Part shown: piece after piece, positions 8,536 to 20,309 of the stretch
How the letters are laid out: each line of letters begins with the position of its first letter
Numbering within the stretch: position 1 is the stretch's first letter
Assembly: GCF_014280935.1 (NCBI RefSeq)
Contig: NZ_JACLZI010000036.1
Location: 310,001 to 374,000 of the forward strand
Reading direction: 5' to 3'
DNA length: 64,000 nt
From: Aquibacillus kalidii
GTDB taxonomy: Bacteria; Bacillota; Bacilli; Bacillales; Amphibacillaceae
Notes under the pieces: model-generated
Told to the model about the DNA's origin: nothing
Seen by the model: the letters and a program-made list of their open reading frames with translations, nothing else
Databases searched by the model: none
Program-made: the position numbers and the translations under genes

Positions 8536-10944
8536 CTACATTAACTGATATGGTTCTAAATCAACTTGTATTAGCAACTCTTTCTTTTGAATTTCCTTTT
8601 CATAAAAAGATAAAATTTTTCGAATAACGTCCCTTTGATTTGGCTCGTTTTTGTATTTTATCATGCATTGGAATCGATATCTATCTTTAATCCTAGTAAG
8701 TGGTGAGGGAGTAGGACCTAAGATTCTAGCCTGTTCAGATAGGTGTTTATTCAGCAATTGGGCTATTACTTTTGTCACTTCCATAACCTTCGCCTGATTA
8801 GGATGGGATACTGTTATTAACGTTAGGAAGTAATACGGTGGATATTGAAATGTCTTTCGCATATCCATCTCTTTTTTAAAAAATTGTTCATAATCATATT
8901 GACTTGCAAGTTGCACACTATAATGTTCTGGCGTATAAGTTTGGATAATCACTTCTCCAGGTAAAGTATGTCGTCCTGCGCGCCCACTGACTTGTGTCAA
9001 AAGCTGAAATGTTTTTTCTGCAGCACGAAAGTCAGGTAGATTGAGTAAGGAATCAGCAGTTAATACTCCGACTAACGTAACGTTAGCAAAATCTAGACCC
9101 TTGGCTATCATTTGTGTTCCAAGTAGAATATCAGCTTCCTGATTCCCAAACTGATTAAGCAGTTTCTCATGAGAACCTTTCCGCCTAGTTGTATCCACAT
9201 CCATCCTTACTACTCTTGCTTCAGGTATCAATTCCGCCAAGGCTTCTTCTACTTTCTGCGTTCCCGTACCAAAATATCTAATTGTATCACTCTCACACTC
9301 TGGACAAAGACTAGGTAATTGCTCTTCATAAGCACAATAATGACACTTCAACTGGTTATTTTTTTTGTGGTAGGTTAGTGCAATATCACAGTGAGGACAG
9401 TTCATCACATGTCCACAGTCTCGACACATTACAAAAGTTGAATACCCTCTTCTATTTAAAAACAACACGATTTGCTCACGTCTACTCAGCCTTGCTTCTA
9501 TTTCCTCTTTTAAGACCGTTGAAAACATTGTCCGGTTGCCAGCATGAAGCTCATCTCTCATATCGACAATATTTACCTTAGGCATTGCGGAATTATTCAT
9601 CCGATTGGCTAGTGTTAATAGCGTATAAACACCTTTTTTAGCTCTTGCATATGATTCTAACGTAGGTGTCGCACTCCCCAACACTACTGGGCAGTTGTGT
9701 TTTACGCCTCGATAAATTGCTACGTCCTTAGCATGGTATCTTGGATGTTCATCCTGTTTATAACTTGACTCATGCTCCTCATCAATTATAATAATCCCGA
9801 GATTCTCAAAAGGAGCAAAAATCGCTGAACGTGCACCAACCACTACTTTCACTTGTTTCCGTTGGATTTTACGCCACTCATCAAATTTTTCACCAGCAGA
9901 TAAGGCACTATGTAATACAGCAACTTCTGAACCGAACCTACCTTTAAATCTTCGTACCATTTGAGGAGTTAGTGCAATTTCTGGAACCAATACAACGGCT
10001 TCCTTACCTTGATTAAGCACTTCTTGAATGGATTGTAAGTAAACCTCAGTTTTTCCACTACCAGTAACACCGTGCAACAAAAATACTTCATGAGCTGATT
10101 CCACAATAGTTTTTAGTATCGGTTCAATAGCTTGCCTTTGTTGCGCTGTTAAATCCAAGGGTGTTGTCCGAGGATATCTTTCCTCTTTATAGGGGTTTCG
10201 GTACACTTCTTGTTTGTATTCCTTTAAAAAACCTTCATCTAATAAAGGCTTAAGGCTTGCTCTTGTTGTTTTTAATTTTCCTAATAACTTGCTTTGACTT
10301 ATGGCTTCTGGATGTTCAATAAAGTAATTAAGTAACAATTTTTGTTTCTTAGCTTGTTTAGGTAGATTGATTAAGTCTTCTTCCAATCTAAAAGGTTCAC
10401 GATTAGGTGCAATCATCGTCTCCGTCTTAAAAGTCTCACGTGAAGCAACATGATAATTAATTTCCACCAAATCATTGTGTATCGCCTTTTGTAATAGATT
10501 ATAAGGACCATTCCGCTCTACAAACTCGTCATAATCCATATAGTCCCTACTAGCAAAAATATTCTCTAGTTGTTCAGGAAGGCTCTCTTCCGTGACTCTC
10601 CTTATTTCCTTATGGTATTTAGCCTTTAATACCTGAGGCAACATGGCCTGAAACGACGAAATATAAAAACTTAATGTTTTATCAGACAACCATTTGCCTA
10701 ATTCAAGTAATTCTTCTGTTAAAACAGGAGTAACATCTAATAAGTCACTTATTTTTTTGAGTCGCCCAAATTCAGAGTGATCAGTTAATTCCAAAACAAA
10801 CCCCATAATTTTTCTTGGACCAAAAGGAACAATTACCCTCATTCCCTTATGTATTGAGCCTACAAACTTATCTGGTATTTCATAATCAAATACTCGATTC
10901 GTTTGACTTGCAGGTACATCAACTACCACTTTAGCAATATTCAC
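8536..10944 (-). CDS. priA: Primosomal protein PriA (replication-restart helicase)
   Basis: An 802-residue 3'-5' DEAH-type helicase that reloads the replisome at stalled forks. The order is the N-terminal 3'-OH-binding domain, a winged helix, helicase lobe 1 with Walker [14 protein letters not shown] and [20 protein letters not shown], a zinc-binding insert ([14 protein letters not shown]...CHYC...CPEC, eight cysteines), and lobe 2 with [18 protein letters not shown] and QVSGRAGR. Length matches the Bacillus family. The GTG start overlaps the coaBC stop (GTGA), so coaBC and priA are translationally coupled. Confidence 0.96.
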   Translation of the reverse strand: MNIAKVVVDVPASQTNRVFDYEIPDKFVGSIHKGMRVIVPFGPRKIMGFVLELTDHSEFGRLKKISDLLDVTPVLTEELLELGKWLSDKTLSFYISSFQAMLPQVLKAKYHKEIRRVTEESLPEQLENIFASRDYMDYDEFVERNGPYNLLQKAIHNDLVEINYHVASRETFKTETMIAPNREPFRLEEDLINLPKQAKKQKLLLNYFIEHPEAISQSKLLGKLKTTRASLKPLLDEGFLKEYKQEVYRNPYKEERYPRTTPLDLTAQQRQAIEPILKTIVESAHEVFLLHGVTGSGKTEVYLQSIQEVLNQGKEAVVLVPEIALTPQMVRRFKGRFGSEVAVLHSALSAGEKFDEWRKIQRKQVKVVVGARSAIFAPFENLGIIIIDEEHESSYKQDEHPRYHAKDVAIYRGVKHNCPVVLGSATPTLESYARAKKGVYTLLTLANRMNNSAMPKVNIVDMRDELHAGNRTMFSTVLKEEIEARLSRREQIVLFLNRRGYSTFVMCRDCGHVMNCPHCDIALTYHKKNNQLKCHYCAYEEQLPSLCPECESDTIRYFGTGTQKVEEALAELIPEARVVRMDVDTTRRKGSHEKLLNQFGNQEADILLGTQMIAKGLDFANVTLVGVLTADSLLNLPDFRAAEKTFQLLTQVSGRAGRHTLPGEVIIQTYTPEHYSVQLASQYDYEQFFKKEMDMRKTFQYPPYYFLTLITVSHPNQAKVMEVTKVIAQLLNKHLSEQARILGPTPSPLTRIKDRYRFQCMIKYKNEPNQRDVIRKILSFYEKEIQKKELLIQVDLEPYQLM

Positions 10945-12146
10945 ACGTCATCAACCCTTAACTCTGCATCAATTAATTCAAGTATTTGCCTCGCTATATC
11001 TTTTTTAGTAGCACGCCTCAGATGCTTTTCATTCCCTGTTCTATTTAAGTATATAACTTCATTTGTGTCTGATTGAAATCCAGCACCCTTAGTTTGAATA
11101 TCGTTGACAACAATTGCATCTAGGTTCTTTTTTTCTATTTTTTTCTTTGCATTATTTAACACATCATTCGTTTCAGCAGCAAATCCAACTAGAAATTGTT
11201 TTGCTTTTCGTGCACCTAACTCATACAATACATCCTTTGTTCTTTCTAACTCTATTTGGAGATTTCCATCCTTTTTTTTCATTTTTTCATCATAAGTTAG
11301 TACTGGTCGATAATCAGCTACAGCTGCAGCCTTAATAACTACATCTTGTAAAGGGAAAAAAGATAACATTTGCTCATACATTTCAGATGCTGTAGTGACA
11401 TGAATGACTTTAATGCCAACTGGAGTATTTAATGCAGTTGGACCAGATACCAACGTTACCTCAGCACCAAGATCTGCAGCTGCTTCTGCTAGCGCATAAC
11501 CCATTTTACCTGATGAATGATTGGTGAAAAAGCGAACAGGATCTATCTTCTCCTTAGTCGGTCCAGCTGAAATTAAAACTTTTTTCCCCTTCCATTTCAT
11601 ATTGAAGTTATCATCACTTTTAATTACCTCAACTATAGTTTCAGGCTCCTCTAAACGACCCTTCCCAACATATCCACACGCTAAATAGCCATCACCTGGT
11701 TCAATAAAGCGATAGCCCCAACTTGATAGTGTAGTCATATTTTTTACTACAGCTGGATGTTTGTACATATGAACGTTCATTGCTGGTGCGACATATACTT
11801 TTGCTTCTGTTGCTAAGATTGTAGTTGTGAGCATGTCATCCGCAATACCGTTAGCTATTTTCCCAATCACATTAGCTGTCGCAGGTGCAATTAGGATCAT
11901 ATCAGCCCAATCAGCAAGATCAATATGTGCAATTTTTTCAGGATCCTTCTCATCAAAGGTATCTAGATAAACATTATTTCTAGATAACGCCTGAAAAGTC
12001 AAAGGCGAGACAAAATTAACGGCACTTTTAGTCATGATGACTTTTACTATAGCACCTTGTTGCGTCAATTTACTTGTCAACGCACAAGCTTTATATGCTG
12101 CAATACCGCCCGAAACTCCTAATACTATCCGTTTACCCTCTAACAT
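10941..12146 (-). CDS. coaBC: Bifunctional phosphopantothenoylcysteine decarboxylase/synthase CoaBC
   Basis: A 401-residue fusion that catalyses two steps of coenzyme A synthesis: addition of cysteine to 4'-phosphopantothenate (CoaB, C-terminal) and FMN-dependent decarboxylation (CoaC, N-terminal). CoaC motifs are GVSGGIAAYKAC, the PAMN-type APAMNVHMYKHP and the flexible flap ACGYVGKGRLEEP. CoaB starts near residue 185 with VLISAGPTKEKIDPVRF and has NHSSGKMGYALAEAA, AAVADYRP and the K-rich loop EKMKKKDG. The start ATG follows GGGGG at suitable spacing. It lies in the gmk-rpoZ-coaBC-priA order conserved in Bacillaceae. Confidence 0.96.
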   Translation of the reverse strand: MLEGKRIVLGVSGGIAAYKACALTSKLTQQGAIVKVIMTKSAVNFVSPLTFQALSRNNVYLDTFDEKDPEKIAHIDLADWADMILIAPATANVIGKIANGIADDMLTTTILATEAKVYVAPAMNVHMYKHPAVVKNMTTLSSWGYRFIEPGDGYLACGYVGKGRLEEPETIVEVIKSDDNFNMKWKGKKVLISAGPTKEKIDPVRFFTNHSSGKMGYALAEAAADLGAEVTLVSGPTALNTPVGIKVIHVTTASEMYEQMLSFFPLQDVVIKAAAVADYRPVLTYDEKMKKKDGNLQIELERTKDVLYELGARKAKQFLVGFAAETNDVLNNAKKKIEKKNLDAIVVNDIQTKGAGFQSDTNEVIYLNRTGNEKHLRRATKKDIARQILELIDAELRVDDV

Positions 12147-12211
12147 TTTTTAGCCCCCAATTCGACATATGTATCTAGCAATTTACAAGTTAACATTTAC
12201 TATAGAAGAAA

Positions 12212-12239
12212 CCCCCGTCTGCATATTACAGACGAGGGG
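12212..12239. terminator. GC-rich hairpin between rpoZ and coaBC
   Basis: CCCC(C)GTCTG (12212-12221) pairs with CAGACGAGGGG (12229-12239). On the minus strand it is followed only by a mixed TTTCTTC, so termination there would be partial; on the plus strand ACCTTTTTG follows. It could attenuate coaBC relative to gmk-rpoZ (inference). Confidence 0.6.
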
Positions 12240-12307
12240 ACCTTTTTGAAAGTGTGACTTAACCACATTAACTTTTCAGCAAAAACACTGGGTTTTAAAT
12301 GTTTTGT

Positions 12308-13149
<842 letters not shown>

Positions 13150-13410
13150 CTATTCATCTGAAATCTCATCATGACTAATCACACGTTGTCCAACCGTTTC
13201 TGGTTGAACAGCTGATAGCACAACATGATCACTATCTGTAATAATGACCGCCCTCGTACGGCGACCATATGTAGCATCTACTAATTTATTATTGTCTCTG
13301 GCAACGGTAATAATTCGTTTTATAGGTGCAGATTCAGGTGAAACAATCGAAATTATTCTATTTGCAGAAACGACATTACCGAATCCTATGTTTATTAACC
13401 GTAAACTCAA
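13150..13410 (-). CDS. remA: Extracellular-matrix regulator RemA (DUF370)
   Basis: An 86-residue DNA-binding protein; the B. subtilis counterpart activates biofilm-matrix operons and osmoprotection genes as a ring-forming oligomer. The family core [45 protein letters not shown] and LSAVQPETV is fully kept. The start is a TTG with GGGGG about 7 bp upstream, giving the family-like N-terminus [12 protein letters not shown]. It lies between yloC and gmk, its conserved position. Confidence 0.94.
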   Translation of the reverse strand: MSLRLINIGFGNVVSANRIISIVSPESAPIKRIITVARDNNKLVDATYGRRTRAVIITDSDHVVLSAVQPETVGQRVISHDEISDE

Positions 13411-13530
13411 AATGGTTCCCCCTCTTTATGACAAACTAAAATTCTAATGTTCAGCAATACTAATATAGAAACTATTTTTAAGTACTAATTGTAACTATAT
13501 TATATGAAATTGTACAAAGGAACAAAATAT

Positions 13531-14409
13531 TCATTCTACATTTTGAATCTGTTCTTTTATCTTCTCAATTTCACTCTTTAAAACAACTACTAATTCACTT
13601 ATCTTTACGTCGTTTGACTTTGAACCAATAGTGTTTGTTTCCCGGTGCATTTCCTGTAGGATAAAATCTAGCTTCCTTCCTATTGCACCTTTTTGACTTA
13701 TTGTTTTTAAGAATTGATTAACATGGCTACGAAGACGTGTTACTTCCTCTGTAATGTCACCTTTTTCAGCTAAGATAGCTATGTCTTGGTAAACGTTCGT
13801 CTGGAAGCCATCAAGTTGATTTATGTATTCCTCTATTCGAGCCTTGATCCTATCCCGATATTCTATTATAACAATATCTCGCCGTTCACCCAACTTATTT
13901 ACTGTGTTTTCTACTAATTTCACTCTATCAACCAAATCGTCGATCAGTTTCTTTCCTTCTTTTTGGCGCATTTCTTGTACTTTTTGACAAGCTTCGGTTA
14001 ACGCCTCCATTATGCCTTCTTTCAGTTCATCTGGTTGCTGTTCGAGTTCCTTAACCGAAAATACATCTTCAAATTTAGCTAACATCTCAAGTGTTATTTC
14101 TCCTCCTAGCTGGAAGCGGTCCTTTACCTCTTGAAGTTTACTGATATACTGGTTGGCTAAATCCCAGTTGAGATCAACTGTATGTTCGATAAAGCCTGAT
14201 CCCTCGATCGTAATGTATATGTCGACCCTTCCCCGGTGAAAAAAGGTCTGTACAATTCTTTTCAGTTTGTCCTCTAATACTAATAAGGATCTAGGTATTT
14301 TAGTCGAAATGTCCAAAAAACGATGATTGACACTTCTAACTTCCACTACGATATTTGTTCCTTTTACAGTTATGGCAGTATTGCCAAAACCAGTCATACT
14401 ACTTACCAT
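13531..14409 (-). CDS. yloC: YicC/YloC family endoribonuclease
   Basis: A 292-residue protein with the family N-terminus MTGFGNTAI (a few residues after the ATG), VEVRSVNHRFLDI and the C-terminal DUF1732 block GRKLDFILQEMHRETNTIGSKSNDVKISELVV, which carries the conserved acidic and His residues. E. coli YicC is an oligomeric endoribonuclease that cleaves small RNA substrates; the role in Bacillus is less clear. It is divergent from rqcH. The ATG at 14409 is used here; an in-frame ATG 4 codons later is possible. Confidence 0.92.
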   Translation of the reverse strand: MVSSMTGFGNTAITVKGTNIVVEVRSVNHRFLDISTKIPRSLLVLEDKLKRIVQTFFHRGRVDIYITIEGSGFIEHTVDLNWDLANQYISKLQEVKDRFQLGGEITLEMLAKFEDVFSVKELEQQPDELKEGIMEALTEACQKVQEMRQKEGKKLIDDLVDRVKLVENTVNKLGERRDIVIIEYRDRIKARIEEYINQLDGFQTNVYQDIAILAEKGDITEEVTRLRSHVNQFLKTISQKGAIGRKLDFILQEMHRETNTIGSKSNDVKISELVVVLKSEIEKIKEQIQNVE

Positions 14410-14583
14410 TTCATCACATCCAGTTACATTAGTTCATTTTAACACAATGAATACATGTATAATCATCATATCAAAAAAAATATAGTCTGAACACTTTGAA
14501 CCAAAACAAAAATGGAAAGATGATATTTTTTTGCTAAAAAATAAGAATGATCATCCAATATAATAAATTGTGAATGAATATAT

Positions 14584-14637
14584 GAATGCAGACTTATACC
14601 CAATAGTGCTATAATTGCTTGACGAGGTGATTTTAAA
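14584..14637 (+). promoter_or_regulatory. Probable promoter and RBS of rqcH
   Basis: TATAAT at 14610-14615 lies 17 bp after a weak TGCAGA (-35-like). A GAGGTG ribosome site at about 14624-14629 precedes the ATG at 14638. Prediction by eye. Confidence 0.5.
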
Positions 14638-16356
14638 ATGGCATTCGATGGAATAGTCACACGAGCAGTAGTATACGAGTTAAGCCAAGAATTAGTTTCT
14701 GGACGGCTCATGAAAGTTTATCAACCAACAGAGACAGAATTACTTTTTACTATAAGGAGTTTTGGCAAGAATAAAAATCTACTTTTATCTGCCCACCCTA
14801 GCTATGCAAGGTTTCATCTAACTAATGATACCTTCGAAAACCCAAAGGAACCTCCAATGTTATGTATGTTATTACGTAAACACTTGGTAGGAAACTTTCT
14901 AGAAAGCATTGAACAGCATGAAAATGAGCGAATTGTCTATTTTCATTTTAAAGGAAAGAATGAAATTGGAGATGAAACAACGAAAAGTCTTATCATTGAG
15001 GTGATGGGAAAACATAGTAATATTTTATTAATTGATCGTGAAAAAGGACATATTTTGGACAGCATTAAACACATTTCCCCTTCCCAAAATCGTTACCGAA
15101 CAATAATGCCTGGCCAATCCTATATCCTTCCACCCGATCAGGGGAAATATAATCCATTAACAATAGACTCAGACTCTTTTGTTAAGAAATTAGATTTCAA
15201 TGCAGGTAAGCTAGATAAACAAATCGTACAGTTACTAATGGGAGTGTCTCCACTCCTTGCAAAAGAACTAGTACATCGGGCAAATCTTGGATCTACTGAT
15301 ACATATAAACAAGTGTTCTCAGAATTTCAAGAGCGCGTAATCGCAAACAAATACTTACCAGAAATCATAACTGGGGAAAAACAAGATTTTTATGTTTTAC
15401 CTCTATCATCTATAAGAAATGAAAGAGAAAGTTTCTCAAGTATAAATGATATGATTGATCATTTTTATTCAGGTAAAGCAGAAAAAGATCGAGTTAAGCA
15501 ACGCGCAGGGGATTTATTACGTTTCTTAAAAAATGAGTTAGAAAAAAATAAGCGTAAAATAAATAAACACGAGGAAACATTAACTAAAGCAGAACAGGCT
15601 GAACAATACCAACGTTGGGGTGAACTACTAACAGCTAATATGCACACCCTAAAACAAGGAGATGCACTAGCAACTGTTGTAGATTACTATGATCCTGAGC
15701 AACAAGAAATAACAATAGAGCTAAACCCTAATAAAAGTCCAAGTGAAAATGCTCAAAGCTATTTTAAAACCTATCAAAAGCTCAAAAAATCTAAACAAAT
15801 GGTTGAACAGGAAATAGTGAAAACGAAGGAAGAGATTAACTATTTAGATGAACTTATCCAACAGATAAATGGTGCTAGAGAAAAGGATATCGAGGAAATA
15901 CGGGAAGAATTACAAGAACAAGGTTATCTGAAAGTGAAGAAAACTAAAAATAAAAAGCGGAATAAACCAACGAAGCCTGAACCTGAACAGTTTTACGCAA
16001 GCGACGGTACACTAATATTAGTTGGTAAAAATAACAAACAAAATGAATACGTGACAATGAAACTTGCTGCAAGAGACGATCTATGGCTACATACAAAGGA
16101 TATACCTGGTTCTCACGTTGTTATACGCGACAAGAACCCCAGTGAAACAACATTGCTTGAAGCTGGTCAGTTAGCAGCCTATTATAGTAAATCAAAACAA
16201 TCATCTTCTGTGCCAGTAGATTATACTTTAATCCGCCATGTAAAAAAACCGAATGGTGCAAAGCCAGGTTTTGTAACATACGATAACCAAAAAACAATAT
16301 TTGTAACTCCTGATGAAAAGTATATAGATAAATTAAAAAAGAATAATGAAAACTAA
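14638..16356 (+). CDS. rqcH: Ribosome quality-control factor RqcH (Rqc2/NEMF homologue; formerly fibronectin-binding A)
   Basis: A 572-residue NFACT protein. In B. subtilis RqcH binds stalled 50S subunits carrying peptidyl-tRNA and recruits Ala-tRNA to add alanine tails that mark the chain for degradation. The NFACT-N domain begins MAFDGIVTRAVVYEL and contains EVMGKHSNILLID. A long coiled coil occupies about residues 280-430 (charged, with EKNKRKINKHEE). A Lys-rich linker leads into the NFACT-R domain (about 455-565) with DDLWLHTKDIPGSHVVI and the motif VDYTLIRHVKKPNGAKPGFV. The ATG is preceded by GAGGTG. It is alone in its transcription unit, convergent with the pyr operon. B. subtilis yloB, its usual neighbour, is absent. 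Confidence 0.95.
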   Translation: MAFDGIVTRAVVYELSQELVSGRLMKVYQPTETELLFTIRSFGKNKNLLLSAHPSYARFHLTNDTFENPKEPPMLCMLLRKHLVGNFLESIEQHENERIVYFHFKGKNEIGDETTKSLIIEVMGKHSNILLIDREKGHILDSIKHISPSQNRYRTIMPGQSYILPPDQGKYNPLTIDSDSFVKKLDFNAGKLDKQIVQLLMGVSPLLAKELVHRANLGSTDTYKQVFSEFQERVIANKYLPEIITGEKQDFYVLPLSSIRNERESFSSINDMIDHFYSGKAEKDRVKQRAGDLLRFLKNELEKNKRKINKHEETLTKAEQAEQYQRWGELLTANMHTLKQGDALATVVDYYDPEQQEITIELNPNKSPSENAQSYFKTYQKLKKSKQMVEQEIVKTKEEINYLDELIQQINGAREKDIEEIREELQEQGYLKVKKTKNKKRNKPTKPEPEQFYASDGTLILVGKNNKQNEYVTMKLAARDDLWLHTKDIPGSHVVIRDKNPSETTLLEAGQLAAYYSKSKQSSSVPVDYTLIRHVKKPNGAKPGFVTYDNQKTIFVTPDEKYIDKLKKNNEN

Positions 16357-16360
16357 TTTC

Positions 16361-16415
16361 CTTAAAACAATAAGCCCTCTTTAGCATTGAACTATAGAGG
16401 GCTTATTGTTTTAAG
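16361..16415. terminator. Bidirectional terminator after rqcH
   Basis: A perfect 20-bp stem: CTTAAAACAATAAGCCCTCT (16361-16380) pairs with its complement at 16396-16415 around a 15-nt loop. T-rich arm ends on both strands suit termination from either side. Confidence 0.93.
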
Positions 16416-16654
16416 AAAAACTCGAAATTAGTAGAAACAACCAATATTGTGCGCTTGCCCGGGAAATAGTTTATAAATATTAGTTACGGATAATCTGGTC
16501 AAAGTTAGAAGGGTAATATTAACAAATTCCATACATAATCAACAGTTAAAAATGTGTTAGTCCTAATAATAAACTCAGAACGTAGCGTACCCTTTTCATA
16601 TGTGTTTACAACTTGTTGTAGGTACGTACCTTGCATTACATAGATTACCTATCA

Positions 16655-16687
16655 AAAGAAACATTGAAATTAATTCAATGTTTCTTT
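16655..16687 (+). terminator. Orphan terminator-like hairpin
   Basis: A perfect 14-bp stem (16655-16668 with 16674-16687) around a 5-nt loop, ending in TTTCTTTTTA on the plus strand. It does not belong to any annotated gene; rqcH already ends at 16361-16415. See the findings for a possible small transcript. Confidence 0.7.
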
Positions 16688-16754
16688 TTAATCACTACTC
16701 AGTTTATATTGCTAGTATTACGTAAAATGTATAAAGTCTCCAGTAAGTGGAGAC

Positions 16755-16946
16755 GTTGATTTCCGCTCCGGGCAGTTGCTTTCCGTGGGCAACGCCTCAG
16801 CCAGGGAACTACTTGAATTAGCTTCTTTGCGCCCTTGCACCGAGGAAGCATGCTGCGAAGCGTTACTAGTAGACACAGGTGCATCAAGTGGGGTCTTCAC
16901 CTGTTGCTGTTCCCACAGGAGTCAACTGCCCTCCGCTCCAATCAAC
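16755..16946 (-). repeat. GC-rich dispersed repeat, copy A (192 bp)
   Basis: The two ends are imperfect inverted repeats: GTTGATT...GGGCAGTTG near 16755-16778 and its counterpart CAACTGCCC...AATCAAC at 16923-16946. An internal stem pairs ACAGGTG (16875-16881) with CACCTGT (16898-16904). It shares CCTGTGGGAACAGCA (minus strand, 16905-16919) and GCCCACGGAAAGC (minus strand, 16778-16790) with copy B. It is much more GC-rich than its surroundings. It resembles palindromic intergenic repeats that recur in Bacillaceae genomes (from memory). No protein is encoded. Confidence 0.8.
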
Positions 16947-17051
16947 AACAAAGGTGGAAAAATTATTGGAGTAACAGTCCTTAGAAGAAGCGCTTTAGTT
17001 GGACGGTTAGTCGTTAATGTTCTAAAGAGGTAGAAATCTATCATAAGTGTA

Positions 17052-17225
17052 GGCAGAATACGGAGACTCCTCCAAAATACAACCCGATTTTCTTCGTGCG
17101 ATGTCAATTCTGTCGAAGCCTTCCTTGTCCTGTGGGAACAGCACGTGTCCGAAGATCCCGGAAGAGCGTTCTTTGCGTCACGGGAAGGCTTGAGGCCGTG
17201 CCCACGGAAAGCGGAGTATTCTGCC
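17052..17225 (+). repeat. GC-rich dispersed repeat, copy B (174 bp), opposite orientation
   Basis: It is bounded by a perfect 10-bp terminal inverted repeat GGCAGAATAC (17052-17061 and 17216-17225). An inner stem pairs AAGCCTTCC (17116-17124) with GGAAGGCTT (17183-17191). It shares CCTGTGGGAACAGCA (17129-17143) and GCCCACGGAAAGC (17200-17212) with copy A but has different termini. Terminal inverted repeats and the absence of coding capacity are MITE-like, though no target-site duplication was confirmed. Confidence 0.8.
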
Positions 17226-17317
17226 GGAACGAGTTCAAGCACACATCAAAAGGTTCTGATAAGTTACTAGTGATTTCATCTCAACTACGTAATAAGTTAT
17301 CGAAAGGTTTATGTGGT

Positions 17318-17927
17318 TTAAGCTAGGGAACTTCTCCATTCTAGTAAACTAGTTTCTTCTTCAGAGGTGATTTCGCCAACTTTCACTAACTCCTGTAGTA
17401 ATATATCAAAATTTGTAATAGTTTGTAACGAAAATTTTTGCTGATTAAAGTTTTCCTCTGCCTTAGTCAAACCATAAGTGAATATAGCGATAATTCCTAG
17501 TACACTTGCCCCAGCTTCTTGTAAAGCTAGCGCAGAATTAATGGAAGATCCACCAGTTGAAATTAAATCTTCAATAACGACAACCTTTTGACCTTTTGTT
17601 ACCCTACCTTCTATTTGGTTACCTTTACCGTGTCCCTTCGGTTTAGACCGTACATATACCATAGGTAGATTTAACTTTTCAGCAATCCACGCTGCGTGAG
17701 GAATACCTGCAGTAGCACAACCCGCAATAACATCAGGCTTTTCCTCCATATTTTGAATTAGTTCTACAAAGGCATCTGCTATGTTGTTTCGAATATCTGG
17801 ATACGATAGTGTTAAGCGATTATCGCAATAAATTGGAGAATTAATTCCAGAAGTCCAAACAAATGAACGATCTGGTTTGATTTGTATTGCTTCGATTTCA
17901 TATAAGGCCTTGGCTACTTCTTGACTT

Positions 17928-17935
<8 letters not shown>
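17318..17935 (-). CDS. pyrE: Orotate phosphoribosyltransferase
   Basis: A 205-residue enzyme that joins orotate with PRPP to form OMP, the fifth step of UMP synthesis. The orotate/PRPP signature is VVVIEDLISTGGSSINSA (the acidic pair is ED), with VYVRSKPKGHGKGNQIEG forming the flexible catalytic loop and FVWTSGINSPIYCDNR the N-terminal substrate site. It is the last gene of the pyr operon and overlaps the end of pyrF by 8 bp, as in B. subtilis. Confidence 0.96.

Positions 17936-20308
<2,373 letters not shown>

Positions 20309-20309
<1 letters not shown>

Larger units (their letters stand above)
16416..17317. other. Gene-free 0.9-kb region between rqcH and pyrE
   Basis: No credible gene. The stretch holds a terminator-like palindrome (16655-16687) and two related GC-rich dispersed repeats in opposite orientation (16755-16946 and 17052-17225). 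Overlapping short ORFs on both strands are explained by the repeats. No clear terminator for the pyr operon is seen between 17226 and 17317. Confidence 0.8.

Noticed and set aside
16699-17326. Several 60-106 codon ORFs on both strands inside the rqcH-pyrE spacer
   Set aside because: They overlap each other on both strands, lack ribosome sites, and coincide with the GC-rich repeats, which explain the open frames. No recognisable protein similarity.
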